From: Caldimonas mangrovi
GTDB lineage: Bacteria; Pseudomonadota; Gammaproteobacteria; Burkholderiales; Burkholderiaceae_C
Assembly (NCBI RefSeq): GCF_023721835.1
Contig: NZ_JAMKFE010000002.1
Location: 434,001-498,000 of the forward strand
Direction of reading: 5' to 3'
Length of the DNA stretch: 64,000 bases
The notes below the pieces were generated by a model. It saw only the letters and a program-made list of their open reading frames with translations. It had not been told where the DNA came from and did not search any database. This document shows, piece by piece, positions 8,800-20,328 of this stretch. The stretch's first letter is position 1. The number at the start of each line of letters is the position of its first letter. The translations under genes were made by a program, and so were the position numbers.

Positions 8800-9474
8800 C
8801 TACAGCAAACCGCGCTCCGCGAACGAGACCGCCTGGTCACGCCCGACGACGATGTGGTCCAGCACCTGCACGTCCACCAGCGCCAGCGCATGCTTCAGCG
8901 TCTGCGTCAGGTATTCGTCGGCCTTCGACGGCTCGGCCAGGCCCGACGGGTGGTTGTGCGACAGGATCACGGCCGCCGCGTTGTACGACAAGGCGCGCTT
9001 GACCACCTCGCGCGGGTACACGCTGGTTTGGGTGAGCGAGCCGCGGAACAGTTCCTCCAGCGCCAGCAGCCGGTTCTGGGCATCGAGAAAAAGCACCGCG
9101 AACACCTCGTGCGGGCGCGCACCGAGCTGCAACCGCAGGTAGTGCTTCACCTGCTCGGGCGACTCGAAAGCCGGCCGCGCCTTCAACTCCTGGGCCAGCG
9201 CGCGTCGGGCCAGCTCCAGCACCGCCACCAGCTCGGTCCGTTTGGCCGGTCCCAGGCCCTTGATGCGCTTGAGCTCGTCGGCCTCGGTGTGCAGCAGGCC
9301 GGCGACACCGCCGAACCCGTCCAGCAGCTGCTCGGCCAGTTGCAGCACCGAGGTGCCCTTCAGCCCGGTGCGCAGCAGCAGCGCCAGCAGTTCGGCGTCG
9401 GCCAGCGCGCCGGGACCCAGGGCGAGCAGTTTTTCGCGCGGGCGCGCGTCCAGGGGCAGGTCCTTGAGGAGCAT
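8800..9474 (-). CDS. radC: RadC-family JAB/MPN domain protein
   Basis: Two parts: an N-terminal helix-hairpin-helix region (about residues 30-85) and a C-terminal JAMM metalloprotease-like fold with the [11 protein letters not shown] motif (zinc ligands H, H and the downstream D). RadC was named for DNA repair, but later work does not support that and the function is unsettled. ATG at 9474 gives the standard [17 protein letters not shown] start; an in-frame TTG five codons upstream (9489) is less likely. It reads divergently from fkpB. Confidence 0.9.
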   Translation of the reverse strand: MLLKDLPLDARPREKLLALGPGALADAELLALLLRTGLKGTSVLQLAEQLLDGFGGVAGLLHTEADELKRIKGLGPAKRTELVAVLELARRALAQELKARPAFESPEQVKHYLRLQLGARPHEVFAVLFLDAQNRLLALEELFRGSLTQTSVYPREVVKRALSYNAAAVILSHNHPSGLAEPSKADEYLTQTLKHALALVDVQVLDHIVVGRDQAVSFAERGLL

Positions 9475-9542
9475 TTGGAGGTGCGTCAAATGAAAGGCCG
9501 GGAACTGCAGGAATCGGCCGGAAGGGGCTTGCGCCCCACTTT

Positions 9543-9548
9543 TACAAT
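9543..9548 (+). promoter_or_regulatory. Candidate -10 box (TACAAT) of fkpB-ispH
   Basis: TACAAT, 33 bases before the GTG start of fkpB, within the radC-fkpB divergent gap. No strong -35 is seen. Confidence 0.35.
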
Positions 9549-9581
9549 GCCGGTCAGTCTACAAAACCAGGATCCCTGCCC

Positions 9582-10025
9582 GTGGCCGTCGTTCAACCGG
9601 GGTCGTTTCTGACCCTGCACTATCGCCTGGCCGGCCCCGACGGGGCCGACATCATCAACACCTTCAACGACAAGCCCGCCACGCTGTCGCTGGGCACCGG
9701 CGAGCTGGCACCCGCCATGGAGCAACGCCTGCTGGGCCTGGAAGAGGGCACGCGTGCCAGCTTCGACCTCCCGGCCGGCGAGGCCTTCGGCGAGCGCAAC
9801 ACCGAACTGCTGCAGCGCGTCAAGCGCGGCCTGCTCGACGAACTGGGCGACCCCGACGAGAGCTACCACGTCGGTGACGTGGTGCAGTTCCCGACCCCCG
9901 ACGGCGCGGGCGCTTACGCCGGCGTCGTGCGCGAGGTGGCCGACGAGTGGGTGCTGTTCGACTTCAACCACCCGTTGGCCGGGCAAGCGGTCACGTTCGA
10001 AGTTCAGCTGATAGGGGTGTTGTGA
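9582..10025 (+). CDS. fkpB: FKBP-type peptidyl-prolyl isomerase (SlpA/FkpB)
   Basis: A cytosolic FKBP-fold prolyl isomerase of the SlpA/FkpB class with an inserted IF (chaperone) domain. The sequence opens with [10 protein letters not shown] and contains [21 protein letters not shown], shown here in part as the FKBP core, then GEAFGERN and the closing [15 protein letters not shown], typical of SlyD/SlpA. Starts with GTG. At 147 aa it has the usual length. It sits immediately before ispH, a linkage conserved widely in proteobacteria. Confidence 0.92.
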   Translation: MAVVQPGSFLTLHYRLAGPDGADIINTFNDKPATLSLGTGELAPAMEQRLLGLEEGTRASFDLPAGEAFGERNTELLQRVKRGLLDELGDPDESYHVGDVVQFPTPDGAGAYAGVVREVADEWVLFDFNHPLAGQAVTFEVQLIGVL

Positions 10026-10027
10026 CG

Positions 10028-12362
<2,335 letters not shown>

Positions 12363-12367
12363 CCCGC

Positions 12368-12373
12368 TATAAT
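12368..12373 (+). promoter_or_regulatory. -10 box (TATAAT) of tRNA-Ser
   Basis: A consensus TATAAT 37 bases before the tRNA, right after the serS stop. The -35 would lie within the serS 3' end and is poor (around GCGGAA). Confidence 0.45.
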
Positions 12374-12410
12374 CGCGAGCTTCGCTCAAGCAGCGGACCA
12401 CGGAACACAA

Positions 12411-12502
12411 GGAAAGGTGGCAGAGTGGTCGAATGCGCCGGACTCGAAATCCGGTTCACGGGTTCTCCCGTGACGAGGGTTCGAATCCCTCCCTTTCCGC
12501 CA
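12411..12502 (+). tRNA. tRNA-Ser (anticodon CGA)
   Basis: Full cloverleaf: acceptor GGAAAGG pairs with CCTTTCC, the anticodon stem CCGGA/TCCGG encloses loop CTCGAAA (anticodon CGA at 12445-12447, reading UCG), there is the long variable arm expected of tRNA-Ser, a T-arm with GGTTCGAATCC, and an encoded CCA end. tRNA-Ser genes are common integration sites, and the accessory region begins immediately downstream. Confidence 0.97.
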
Positions 12503-13149
12503 GTGGTAAGTTCGGCGTCTTCCGCTGACATCGGAACAATACCCAGCAAAGCCCCGCCAGTCGGGGCTTTTTTGTTCGCCGACGTCCGGCAGTGTTCTTT
12601 GACGGATGCTGCAGCGTGCACGGGCCGTGGGGCAAGCGCTGGTGGACCGCGGCTTGCGCTGCGCGCCTCGAGTTCGATCAAGAAGGCAATCGAGGGCGGG
12701 GACAAGAGCAAGGCGGTGCGGGCACGCTCACGGCGGTGGGATCGACGGGCTGGCGCCCTTGCTCGGCCAGCAGGTTACCTGACCGATGTCGTGGAGGGGG
12801 ACGTCGATCCAATAGGAACCGCGGACTTTATCCGTGGCCTCTTGACCGGGGCGGCCTCGGAAGCCTCCAAAAAGTGAGTGGCAAAACGCGCGAGGCATGT
12901 TGGCACTGCCGCTGCGCTGCTAGTTCTTACAGCTCCGCCCCTGAACCCGTATTCGGGCATCTAGTAGTTGGTTGCACATCTTCACGATCGCCACACTCTA
13001 CAGATGAAGCAATCAATATCGTTCCCTCGCGCTCTGCTGTCTCGGCCAGTCCATTGAAGGGAGGTCGTGTGCGCATTGATCGGCAGCAGTTGGCGCAGAC
13101 GCCGCGCTGCCAGTTCCTTGTCACGATCCATCAATGAAAGGACTGAGCC
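12503..13149. other. 647-bp stretch with no convincing gene; degenerate coding remnant
   Basis: After a terminator at 12548-12573 this stretch has lower GC than its surroundings, especially 12880-13100. One + strand frame ending at 12877 is protein-like at its end (YLTDVVEGDVDPIGTADF then IRGLLTGAASEASKK), and KKAIEGGDKSKAV upstream also looks coding, but between them the best reading changes frame (GIDGLAPLLGQQVT in another frame). This suggests the frameshifted tail of a lost gene. A 181-codon open frame at 12592-13137 has unlikely composition and I do not call it. No RNA gene or repeat was recognised. Confidence 0.4.
12548..12573 (+). terminator. Terminator after tRNA-Ser
   Basis: Stem AAAGCCCC / GGGGCTTT with a 7-base loop followed by further T residues, 45 bases past the tRNA CCA end. 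Confidence 0.8.
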
Positions 13150-13917
13150 ATGCTCAAGCGCTTGCTTTCTCTTCTAGCGTTCCTGCTCGCCGGTGTTCCC
13201 ATCGCTTCTCATGCAACAACGGACTGCAGCTCGGGATCCTTTGCGGCTGCCGTCGATTGCGGTGTTCTGACAGGTCACTGGACCGTCGCAGTTCTGCCAA
13301 CCTCGACGATCAGCGCCACTGCCAGTGTCAATTCCGCGGGGTCGGCGGGAGCAATCCCGCAGCCAGTCACGGGGACGATCCGTGTGGCGCGTGTAGTCGA
13401 CCAGGACTGCGGTCCGGGATGCCAGCGGTCCGAAGACCTGCCCGAAGCTGTCGATGTCTCGTTGACGGGCATCATGACGGTCGGCGCATATGTCCTTGCG
13501 TACGCACCCCCCCCGGCTGGCGAGGAGAATATCTATGTGCACGGGTATTACACAGGAGCGGGCGACCTCGACTTCGAAGACTTCTCCCTGGTTCACGCTG
13601 GCAATGGGCAGGTCAATTCCCCGTTTGACTATCAGGAGGTGACCGACACTGTCAGCCTGGCGCCGGGAGACTACACGTTTACCCTCGGGATTGAAGGGCT
13701 TGCTCGCCTTGATGGTCAGGGCGCAGGAAATCTATCGACATTCACATCCAGTCTTTATATCCAAGCGGCCATTGAGGATCCCAACTTTGAGATTCTTTGC
13801 ACTCCTATCCCTGAACCAGAGACGTATGCGCTTATGCTGGCAGGGCTGGGTGCAATCATTCTGCGTCGTCGAGGCAAAATGAATCGCCCCGGCTTTCGTG
13901 GAGGCCGGTCGGTTTAA
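13150..13917 (+). CDS. PEP-CTERM-sorted exported protein with IS-altered C-terminus
   Basis: Signal peptide at about residues 1-22 (LKRLLSLLAFLLAGVPIASHA), a beta-rich middle of unknown function with several cysteines, and a C-terminal PEP-CTERM sorting signal at about 221-243: PEPETYALMLAG, a hydrophobic run, then RRRGK. Exosortase recognises this signal and moves the protein to the cell surface or matrix. The last 12 residues (MNRPGFRGGRSV) are read from the end of an inserted IS3-family element that begins at 13880, so the native tail has been replaced; the sorting motif is still whole. AAAGGA precedes the ATG. GC is lower than in neighbouring core genes, suggesting transfer. No exosortase gene is in the window. 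Confidence 0.8.
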   Translation: MLKRLLSLLAFLLAGVPIASHATTDCSSGSFAAAVDCGVLTGHWTVAVLPTSTISATASVNSAGSAGAIPQPVTGTIRVARVVDQDCGPGCQRSEDLPEAVDVSLTGIMTVGAYVLAYAPPPAGEENIYVHGYYTGAGDLDFEDFSLVHAGNGQVNSPFDYQEVTDTVSLAPGDYTFTLGIEGLARLDGQGAGNLSTFTSSLYIQAAIEDPNFEILCTPIPEPETYALMLAGLGAIILRRRGKMNRPGFRGGRSV

Positions 13918-14480
13918 GTCAGGCCTCCACCATGGAGGCCTGATTGGCGAGATGCCGCCAGTAGTTTGCCTCAGCCTCGGCTGGCGGGATGTAGCCGATG
14001 GGCTCCAGCAGCCTCTGATGGTTGAACCACGAAACCCATTGCAGGGTCGCCAACTCCACCGACTCCCTGGTCTTCCAGGGTGCCCGGCGGTGAATCAACT
14101 CGGCCTTGTACAGCCCGTTGATGGTCTCGGCCAGGGCGTTGTCGTAGCTGTCGCCCTTGCTGCCCACCGAGGGCTCGATGCCTGCGTCGGCCAGTCGCTC
14201 CGTGTAGCGGATGCTGACGTATTGGGCGGATTCAACCGGTCGTACAGCGCCTGCTCCAGCGCGTCGAGCACGAAGTCCGTGCGCATCGTGCTGCTCACGC
14301 GCCAGCCCACGATGCGCAGTGCGTACACGTCAATCACAAAGGCCACGTACAGCCAGCCTTGCCAAGTGCTGACGTAGGTGAAGTCCGAGACCCAGAGCTG
14401 GTTCGGCTGCTGCGCTCGGAACTGACGATTGACGCGATCCAGCGGGCACGGCGCCTTGGGATCAGCAACGGTCAGGTACC
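13880..14480 (-). mobile_element. IS3-family insertion sequence remnant
   Basis: Begins with an IS3-type terminal sequence, TGAATCGCCCCGG, at 13880 and carries the end of an OrfB transposase on the minus strand. Only about 600 bp remain of an element that is normally about 1.2-1.4 kb: orfA, the start of orfB and the other terminal repeat are gone. The left end lies inside the 3' end of the PEP-CTERM gene. The right boundary, near 14480, is set by loss of transposase similarity and is approximate. Confidence 0.8.
13919..14480 (-). pseudogene. Broken IS3-family transposase OrfB (DDE integrase-type)
   Basis: Reading on the minus strand from about 14480: DPKAPCPLDRVNRQFRA, then QLWVSDFTYVSTWQGWLYV (first catalytic aspartate), AFVIDVYALRIVGWRV, DALEQALYDR, then a break near 14227-14240, after which another frame gives QYVSIRYTERLADAGIEPSVG, GDSYDNALAETINGLYKAE and a normal C-terminus. 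At the break the expected HHSDRG block with the second catalytic aspartate is missing, so a short deletion has also shifted the frame. The 5' part is truncated. The gene cannot make an active transposase. Confidence 0.85.
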
Positions 14481-14514
14481 GGCAGGATGCCGGCAGTGCG
14501 GCTCAGCAACCCAG

Positions 14515-16806
14515 TCATGACGAGGCCGCTGCCGGCCCTGCGTGTTTCCTCAGCCAAGTTTCAAGCTGTGCTGCGGGCTGCGGCCGGGCGTACAGGTAGC
14601 CTTGTGCGGTGGTACAGCCGCAAGACTTTAGAAATGCGGCTTGGGCTTCTGTCTCGACGCCTTCGGCCACGATCGCGAGTTGCAGCGCTGAGCCGAGCCC
14701 GAGAATGAGTTTCACCACTTGCCCGTCGCTTTCGTCCCGATCGGCGTTCATGACAAACGAGCGGTCGATCTTCAGCACGTCGATGGGCAGGCGACGCAAG
14801 TAGGCAAGGCTGGAATACCCCGTCCCGAAATCGTCGATCGCTACCAGCACGCCAATGCCGCGCAGTCGAGACAATACGCCGGAGATCTCCTCGGGGTTGG
14901 CCATCAGCACGCTCTCGGTCAGCTCCACCTCCAGGTCACAGGCCGATATCTCGTACTTCTGCGCGAGGCTTGCAATGTATTCAGGCAAGTCGCTTTGCTG
15001 CAGCTGCCGGGCCGACACGTTGACTGCAATCTTGATCGTCCCCAGGCCGGCAAGGCGCCAAGCGCGCAACTGGCGGCAGGCTTCCTCCAGCACCCAGTCG
15101 CCCAAAGCGTCGATGATGCCCGTGGCCTCGGCCACCGGGATGAACTCGACCGGCGGAATCATGCCCAGCGTCGGGTGATGCCAGCGCACCAACGCTTCCA
15201 CCCCGCAGGCGACGCCGCTATCAAGTGAGATCTTGGGCTGATAGAACAGTTCCAGCTCACCGTTCGCCACTGCGCCGCGCAATTGCATTTCAAAGTTCAG
15301 GCGCTCGACGGCGAGGCTGGTCATGGCCGGCTGGAAGAAGCGATAGGTGCCGCGACCGCCCACCTTCGCAGCGTACATAGCCGCGTCGGCGTTCTTCATC
15401 AGGGCCATGGTATCGATTCCGTCGTCTGGAAAGCAAGCAATGCCGATCGATGCGCTCACCTGCATGGCATTGCCATCCAGGATGATCGGCTTCGAGAGGG
15501 CCTCGATGAGCTTTTGCGCGACCAGCCCGTAGTTGTGCGGCATTCCCACTCGCGGCAACAGCACGACGAATTCATCGCCGCCCAGGCGCGCCACGGTGTC
15601 GGACTTGCGCAGTGAGTTGGCCAACCGCTGGGCCACCTCTTTGAGCAGGGCATCGCCGGCCTCGTGCCCAAGCGAATCATTGATCGACTTGAAGCGATCC
15701 AGGTCGATGAACATGAGCCCGAGGGGCTCGCCAGTGCGCTGGGCCGCCGTTATGGCGTGCTCTAACCTGTCTTGCAGAAGCGTGCGGTTCGGCAACCCGG
15801 TCAACGTGTCGTGGAATGCCAAATGGCGGATGCGCTCTTCCTTGGAGCGCATCTCGGTGATGTCATGAAATACCCCCACATAGCGTTCCACCCGGCCGTC
15901 GCTGTCCGAGACCTTGACCAGGTTCATCCAGGCAAGAAAATCTTCGCCGTCGCGGCGCTTGTTCCACAGCTCACCTTGCCATCGGCCGGCTTGTTCCACG
16001 GCAGCCCATATCTCCTGGTAGAACTCGATGCTCTGCCGGTCGCTGCGAAGCACCGCCTCAGGCTGACCGAGGCACTCCTCCAGGGAGTAGCCGGTCAGGG
16101 CGGCGAACGCCTGGTTCACCGACACCATGCGCCGATCGGGGTCGATGATCATCACGCCGTCGAGGGTGTTGTGGAACACGCTCGCGGCCAGCCTGAGTTC
16201 TTTTTCGTTTCGGGTTCGCTCGGTGATTTCGCGACGCAAGTCATCGTTGGCCGTGGCGAGTTCAGCGGTTCGATTCTCAACCGCCTCTTCAAGTTGAGCC
16301 AGCTTCAACCCGGCGTCCTGGGTCGTCTGCCACTTGACCGTCAATGCGCTGGCCAACTGGGAAATCTCGACCGGATCGAACGGCTTCTTCAGGATCAGCA
16401 ACCGGTCCCGTACTTCCAGCCGGGACAGCACCTCGTCCCAGGACAGGTCAGAGAACGCGGTGCAGATGACGATCTGCAATCTTGGGTCGGCCCGCCACAG
16501 CTCTTCGATCGTCTGCACACCGTCCCAGCCAGGCGGCATGCGCATGTCGACGAAAGCCAGTGCGTAGGGGCGCCCGGCCAGGAGGGCGGCCTGGACTTTC
16601 TCCAGACCTTCCTGCCCCTGGTAGGCCGAGTCAAGTTCAAAAGTGGGCACAGCGGCTGCGGCCGGATCATCCCCGAACAGCATCGCCTCGACCGCATCGA
16701 GTTCGATGGACTCGGTTTGCTGCGGCACCAGAACCTTGCGGAACGCGTCATGGATTGCGACCATGTCGTCTACCAGCAAGATTCGACGGTTCTGCATGGC
16801 TGTCAT
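14515..16806 (-). CDS. Response regulator with PAS, GGDEF and EAL domains (c-di-GMP turnover)
   Basis: A 763-residue protein with an N-terminal receiver domain (phospho-acceptor D87 in FVDMRMPPGWDG, conserved K near 140), a coiled linker, a PAS domain (about 205-320), a GGDEF domain with intact GGDEF and RKSD at I-site spacing, and an EAL domain with EALVRW, ELTES, DDFGTGYSSL and AEGVET motifs all present. Both cyclase and phosphodiesterase activity are therefore possible. ATG at 16806 overlaps the stop of the upstream sensor kinase (ATGA), so kinase and regulator are an operon and probably a cognate pair. The receiver has an unusual insertion of about 35 residues after its first strand (TESIELDAVEAMLFGDD region). 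Confidence 0.88.
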   Translation of the reverse strand: MTAMQNRRILLVDDMVAIHDAFRKVLVPQQTESIELDAVEAMLFGDDPAAAAVPTFELDSAYQGQEGLEKVQAALLAGRPYALAFVDMRMPPGWDGVQTIEELWRADPRLQIVICTAFSDLSWDEVLSRLEVRDRLLILKKPFDPVEISQLASALTVKWQTTQDAGLKLAQLEEAVENRTAELATANDDLRREITERTRNEKELRLAASVFHNTLDGVMIIDPDRRMVSVNQAFAALTGYSLEECLGQPEAVLRSDRQSIEFYQEIWAAVEQAGRWQGELWNKRRDGEDFLAWMNLVKVSDSDGRVERYVGVFHDITEMRSKEERIRHLAFHDTLTGLPNRTLLQDRLEHAITAAQRTGEPLGLMFIDLDRFKSINDSLGHEAGDALLKEVAQRLANSLRKSDTVARLGGDEFVVLLPRVGMPHNYGLVAQKLIEALSKPIILDGNAMQVSASIGIACFPDDGIDTMALMKNADAAMYAAKVGGRGTYRFFQPAMTSLAVERLNFEMQLRGAVANGELELFYQPKISLDSGVACGVEALVRWHHPTLGMIPPVEFIPVAEATGIIDALGDWVLEEACRQLRAWRLAGLGTIKIAVNVSARQLQQSDLPEYIASLAQKYEISACDLEVELTESVLMANPEEISGVLSRLRGIGVLVAIDDFGTGYSSLAYLRRLPIDVLKIDRSFVMNADRDESDGQVVKLILGLGSALQLAIVAEGVETEAQAAFLKSCGCTTAQGYLYARPQPAAQLETWLRKHAGPAAASS

Positions 16807-19466
16807 TGCGTGCTTTCCTCGAGTGCGCACGGTATTTCGAGCGTGAATGTCGCTCCTTGGCCCGGCCCTCCGCTCTGCGCGCGCAGCGTCCCACCCATCT
16901 CATGAGCGGCGACGATGCAGCTGTGCAAACCAAAACCGTGACCGTTCTCGCGTGTGCTGAAACCATGGGAGAAGATGCGTGTGAGGTTCTCCGCGGCGAT
17001 GCCTTCGCCGTTGTCGGTCACGCTGATCCGCAACCTCGGGGCCTCCTCCGCGTGATCAAGACGAGCACTCAACGTGATGCGCGCCGGGCGATCGCTGATG
17101 GCACTCAGTGCCTGTTTGGCGTTGCTGATCAAGTTCACGAGGATCTGGAGCAGACGGTGCCGGTCCGCTGGCACGGCGGGAACATCTTCCAGTTCTCTGA
17201 CGACCTCGACTTTGTGGCGCTGCAGGGCGCCTGCGTTCATGCGCAATGCGTCATCCAGCAGTTCGCGGATGTCGACCGGTTCCACGACGCATGACTTGCC
17301 GGCATAAGACTGCTGGGTGGCGACGATCTTCTTGACGTGGTCGACGCTTCTGCCGAGCGCAATGAGTTCGTCTGTCATCTCGCCTTGTTCGCGCGCCTGC
17401 GCCGCCGCCAGTTCGCGCAGATAGGAGGGCAGCAGCTTGCCCCTGACGTCAGTCGTCAGGAAAGCACCCAGGTCGTCCGCATGGTCGTCCATCATCTGCA
17501 CGGCGCGGGCCAGCCCTTTGAGCTTGGTGGTTCGCAGCTGCCTGATGACTTGCTCCGCGGAAATGTTGATGCTGGTCAGCACATTCCCAACGTTGTGCAG
17601 CACGTTGGTGGCAATCTCTGCCATGCCGGCTAGGCGCGCTGCGCCCAACAGCTGCGACTGAGCTTCCTGCAACTCACGCGTTCGATCCTGCACTCGCTGT
17701 TCCAGTTGTTCGTACAGCTGCGCGTTGTCCATGGCGACTGCCAACTGTCCGGCAATCAGCATGACGCTGTCGAGGCCGTGAGCCGAGAATGCACCTGGCG
17801 CAAGGCGGTTCTCCAGCAACAGGATCGCACGAGGCGCCCCCTTGCTGTGGATAGGCACCACCAATAGGGAGCAGTGAGCCTGCCCTGCAAAATACGTGTC
17901 GGATGCAAACCTAGCGTCGCCCCTTGCATCTGCCACCAACAGTGGCTCAGTCGTGTGCGCGCCAGATCCGAACACCGACAATGGCAGCAAGCCTCGATCG
18001 CAGGCTTCGCCCACTGGAAGCAACTCCGAAGGACCGTCTTGCAAAGCGGGTTTCAAGAAGCACCAGCCGCGCAATTCCTCGCTCCATGTGACCACTGATA
18101 CCGCCGTCGCTCCAGTGATGGCCCCGAGCAGTTCGGTCACCCGCAGCCGTAGCCGATCCATGCTGGTCTCGGAACTCAGCGCATGGATGGCCTCCCGCAT
18201 GTGATCGAGCGTGAGCTGAAACTGTTCGCGCATGGCATCGATACCACGGACCAGCTGTCCAACCTCGTCATCTCGATCGCTGTGCAGACGCCGCGTCATG
18301 TCGCCGTCGACGAGTCCCTTGACGACGTACTGCACATCTTTCAGAGGCCGCGCAATGTAGCGCTGAATGACGAAGCCGAAGATGGCCATGGCGACGACGC
18401 ACAGCAGTATGCACGCTGCCGTGACTGCATTGCGCAGCTTGTACAGCGGGCTGAGCAGTTCGTCCGCCTGTTGCTCAACAACGATGGTCCAACCGGTGTC
18501 GTAGAAAGGCATCGAGGCGCCTAGCATCCGAATGCCGTCAGGACCATCGTAGAAGCCCATGGTCTCGCGGCAACCGGTCGTGCAGCCCGCATTGGTCAGA
18601 TAGACACCCTCGCTGTTGCACACAATGCCCACGGAGGCGTCCTGACGTGTCACCTTCCACGGATACTCGCTGCCTTTGCGCTTCAAAAGGGCATCCGGAT
18701 GCGCTCGCGACTCCGTGATCAATACGTTGTCACGATTGACGATGTAGTAGTCAAAAGTCTTTCCCACGCCTGCCAGATAGAACGCGCCGATGCCGGCCAT
18801 GTTGCCGATCTCGCCGTTGACGATCAGCGTCAGCATGCGGGCGTCGGTATGAACATAGAGCACTCCGTCACGCGCGGGTGAGGCGAAGCTGAGGATAGGC
18901 GTGCCCTCGTCGAAGAAAACATCGCCATAACCCAGCCTCGCGTCCACCTTGTGCGTCCACGGACGACCTTCGCGCTTCGGATTCGAGGAGAACTCGATCA
19001 CCTCATTGCGCACGTAGTCGATAGCGTGATAAGTCGCCGTCGTCGCAATGGCCCGGGTGCCCCGCACGATCTCTTCCCTGAAGGGGTGCGTGTTCAGGTC
19101 ATAGACATCGGTGGCGACCACGGTGGCGAAGTACCTTCGCGCCGTGGCGGTGTCGGCGTCCTTGAGAAGCTCGGCCAACTGGCGACTCAGTTTGCGGTTC
19201 TGGTCGATGAAACGAATCACTCCGTGCTGCTTTGCATCGGTGAAATTCATGAGCCCGCTGACGGCCGTCTTGACCTCCAGATCGACAACCCTGCTGTAGA
19301 AAGCGTAGGTGCCAGCAAACAGAATGGGCAAGAAGACCAGGCCAGCGAGGGCGACGATGCGCCATTTCAGCGAAGGGATGTCGATTTTCACGGGGATGGG
19401 CTTGGTGAGCGCGGGGACGGGCGGCGTCGCGCCAGATGCGCAACTCACCTCCATAGCGGCATCCAT
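16803..19466 (-). CDS. Membrane sensor histidine kinase (periplasmic sensor, HAMP, GAF, HATPase)
   Basis: 887 residues: TM1 about 35-57, a large periplasmic sensor (58-345, probably a Cache fold, with cysteines at 283, 295 and 299), TM2 about 346-370, HAMP (about 370-420), GAF-like domain (about 435-585), a coiled coil, then a phospho-acceptor region with H624 in NVLHNVGN, and a C-terminal ATPase domain (NLISNAKQAL N-box, DNGEGI, FSTRENGHGFGLHS). The HNVGN-type box differs from the usual SHELRTP. Start ATG at 19466. Its likely output is the overlapping REC-PAS-GGDEF-EAL gene, linking an external signal to c-di-GMP. Confidence 0.87.
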   Translation of the reverse strand: MDAAMEVSCASGATPPVPALTKPIPVKIDIPSLKWRIVALAGLVFLPILFAGTYAFYSRVVDLEVKTAVSGLMNFTDAKQHGVIRFIDQNRKLSRQLAELLKDADTATARRYFATVVATDVYDLNTHPFREEIVRGTRAIATTATYHAIDYVRNEVIEFSSNPKREGRPWTHKVDARLGYGDVFFDEGTPILSFASPARDGVLYVHTDARMLTLIVNGEIGNMAGIGAFYLAGVGKTFDYYIVNRDNVLITESRAHPDALLKRKGSEYPWKVTRQDASVGIVCNSEGVYLTNAGCTTGCRETMGFYDGPDGIRMLGASMPFYDTGWTIVVEQQADELLSPLYKLRNAVTAACILLCVVAMAIFGFVIQRYIARPLKDVQYVVKGLVDGDMTRRLHSDRDDEVGQLVRGIDAMREQFQLTLDHMREAIHALSSETSMDRLRLRVTELLGAITGATAVSVVTWSEELRGWCFLKPALQDGPSELLPVGEACDRGLLPLSVFGSGAHTTEPLLVADARGDARFASDTYFAGQAHCSLLVVPIHSKGAPRAILLLENRLAPGAFSAHGLDSVMLIAGQLAVAMDNAQLYEQLEQRVQDRTRELQEAQSQLLGAARLAGMAEIATNVLHNVGNVLTSINISAEQVIRQLRTTKLKGLARAVQMMDDHADDLGAFLTTDVRGKLLPSYLRELAAAQAREQGEMTDELIALGRSVDHVKKIVATQQSYAGKSCVVEPVDIRELLDDALRMNAGALQRHKVEVVRELEDVPAVPADRHRLLQILVNLISNAKQALSAISDRPARITLSARLDHAEEAPRLRISVTDNGEGIAAENLTRIFSHGFSTRENGHGFGLHSCIVAAHEMGGTLRAQSGGPGQGATFTLEIPCALEESTQ

Positions 19467-19611
19467 GGCGAAAGGCTGTCATCATTCGCGCGGACTAAAG
19501 CCGGTTGGTCGGTACTTTCCCACAGCGACGCAACCTTTCCAGGCTAAGGTGATCGTCCTACCGGCCGATACTGCGCCATGGCGCACGCTGAGCTTGCGAG
19601 AAGGGCATTGC

Positions 19612-20046
19612 ATGGCATACCTGAATGCGCATGCCACACCTGCGCTGGGAGTTTCTTCAGTCAAACCGCTATGTCCGGCGGATTCAAACGAACAGGCGTT
19701 CGTTCCCGCACATGGCTCCTTCTGTGCGCGCGGCCACGCCATCGCGGTGACAATGCGCCCCGACCAAGCGCACAGCCACGGTCGTTTTGAGGCGCAGCTT
19801 TGGCAGCGACTGGCCGAGGGTGGCGAGCGACTGGTCGCCACCGAGCTGCTGGCGGCGCCCGCAACACGTTGGAATCGAGCTCCAGCCCCGTTCCGAGCCG
19901 TGCTTAGGCCAGGGCGCATCCACCGGGTGGCGCCCGCGGCGGCCCCGCCGGAAATCGGCGGCTCAGCGTGCCGGGTCGTGATCGTTCGCATGGACCTGCC
20001 CGAGGCGCACGGCTTCAGCCGCGTGATCGAAGTGGCGCCGGCTTAG
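19612..20046 (+). CDS. Hypothetical protein
   Basis: A 144-residue frame starting at ATG 19612 with GAGAAGGG 7-14 bases upstream. The second half (from about MRPDQAHSHGRFEAQLW) looks protein-like, with FSRVIEVAPA at the end, but I recognise no family. It lies alone between the divergently read sensor kinase and the NolX-like gene. The call is tentative: codon composition is only moderately convincing and the reverse strand is also open. Confidence 0.35.
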   Translation: MAYLNAHATPALGVSSVKPLCPADSNEQAFVPAHGSFCARGHAIAVTMRPDQAHSHGRFEAQLWQRLAEGGERLVATELLAAPATRWNRAPAPFRAVLRPGRIHRVAPAAAPPEIGGSACRVVIVRMDLPEAHGFSRVIEVAPA

Positions 20047-20328
20047 CGGCTGGAGCGCCGCCGATACGCCTTGCGTTGTACCGAGGCACGCCGCCATGAA
20101 CGGCGGCCTCTATCCGAGAAACGCCGTGCCGGCCGGTTTCGGCATGTGACTGTCCACCGGTGCCGTCCGGTGTTGGGCATGCCGTGCGCCGAGGCCGATA
20201 TGCAGCCTCTTCGCATCATGCGACGCCGCTTCGGGGCAGGCGTTCGACAAACGCCGCAGCTTCGAAAATGAGGCACAAGGGTCGGCGCTGTGTGCCGGCA
20301 GATGTACGCTCGATTCGCGGGGGTCTCG
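20047..20328. other. 282-bp upstream region of the NolX-like gene, no gene seen
   Basis: No ORF with coding character. Two TTCG tetramers occur at 20243 and 20261, 14 bases apart, so they do not match the TTCG-N16-TTCG hrpII box spacing. No clear sigma-70 promoter was recognised. Confidence 0.3.

Noticed and set aside
12592-13137. 181-codon frame after tRNA-Ser
   Set aside because: Composition rich in Ser, Arg, Cys and Trp without any domain; it runs through the terminator-adjacent degenerate stretch.
20230-20264. TTCG pairs upstream of the NolX-like gene as an HrpB/HrpX (hrpII) box
   Set aside because: The tetramers are 9 and 14 bases apart; the known box needs 16 bases between them.
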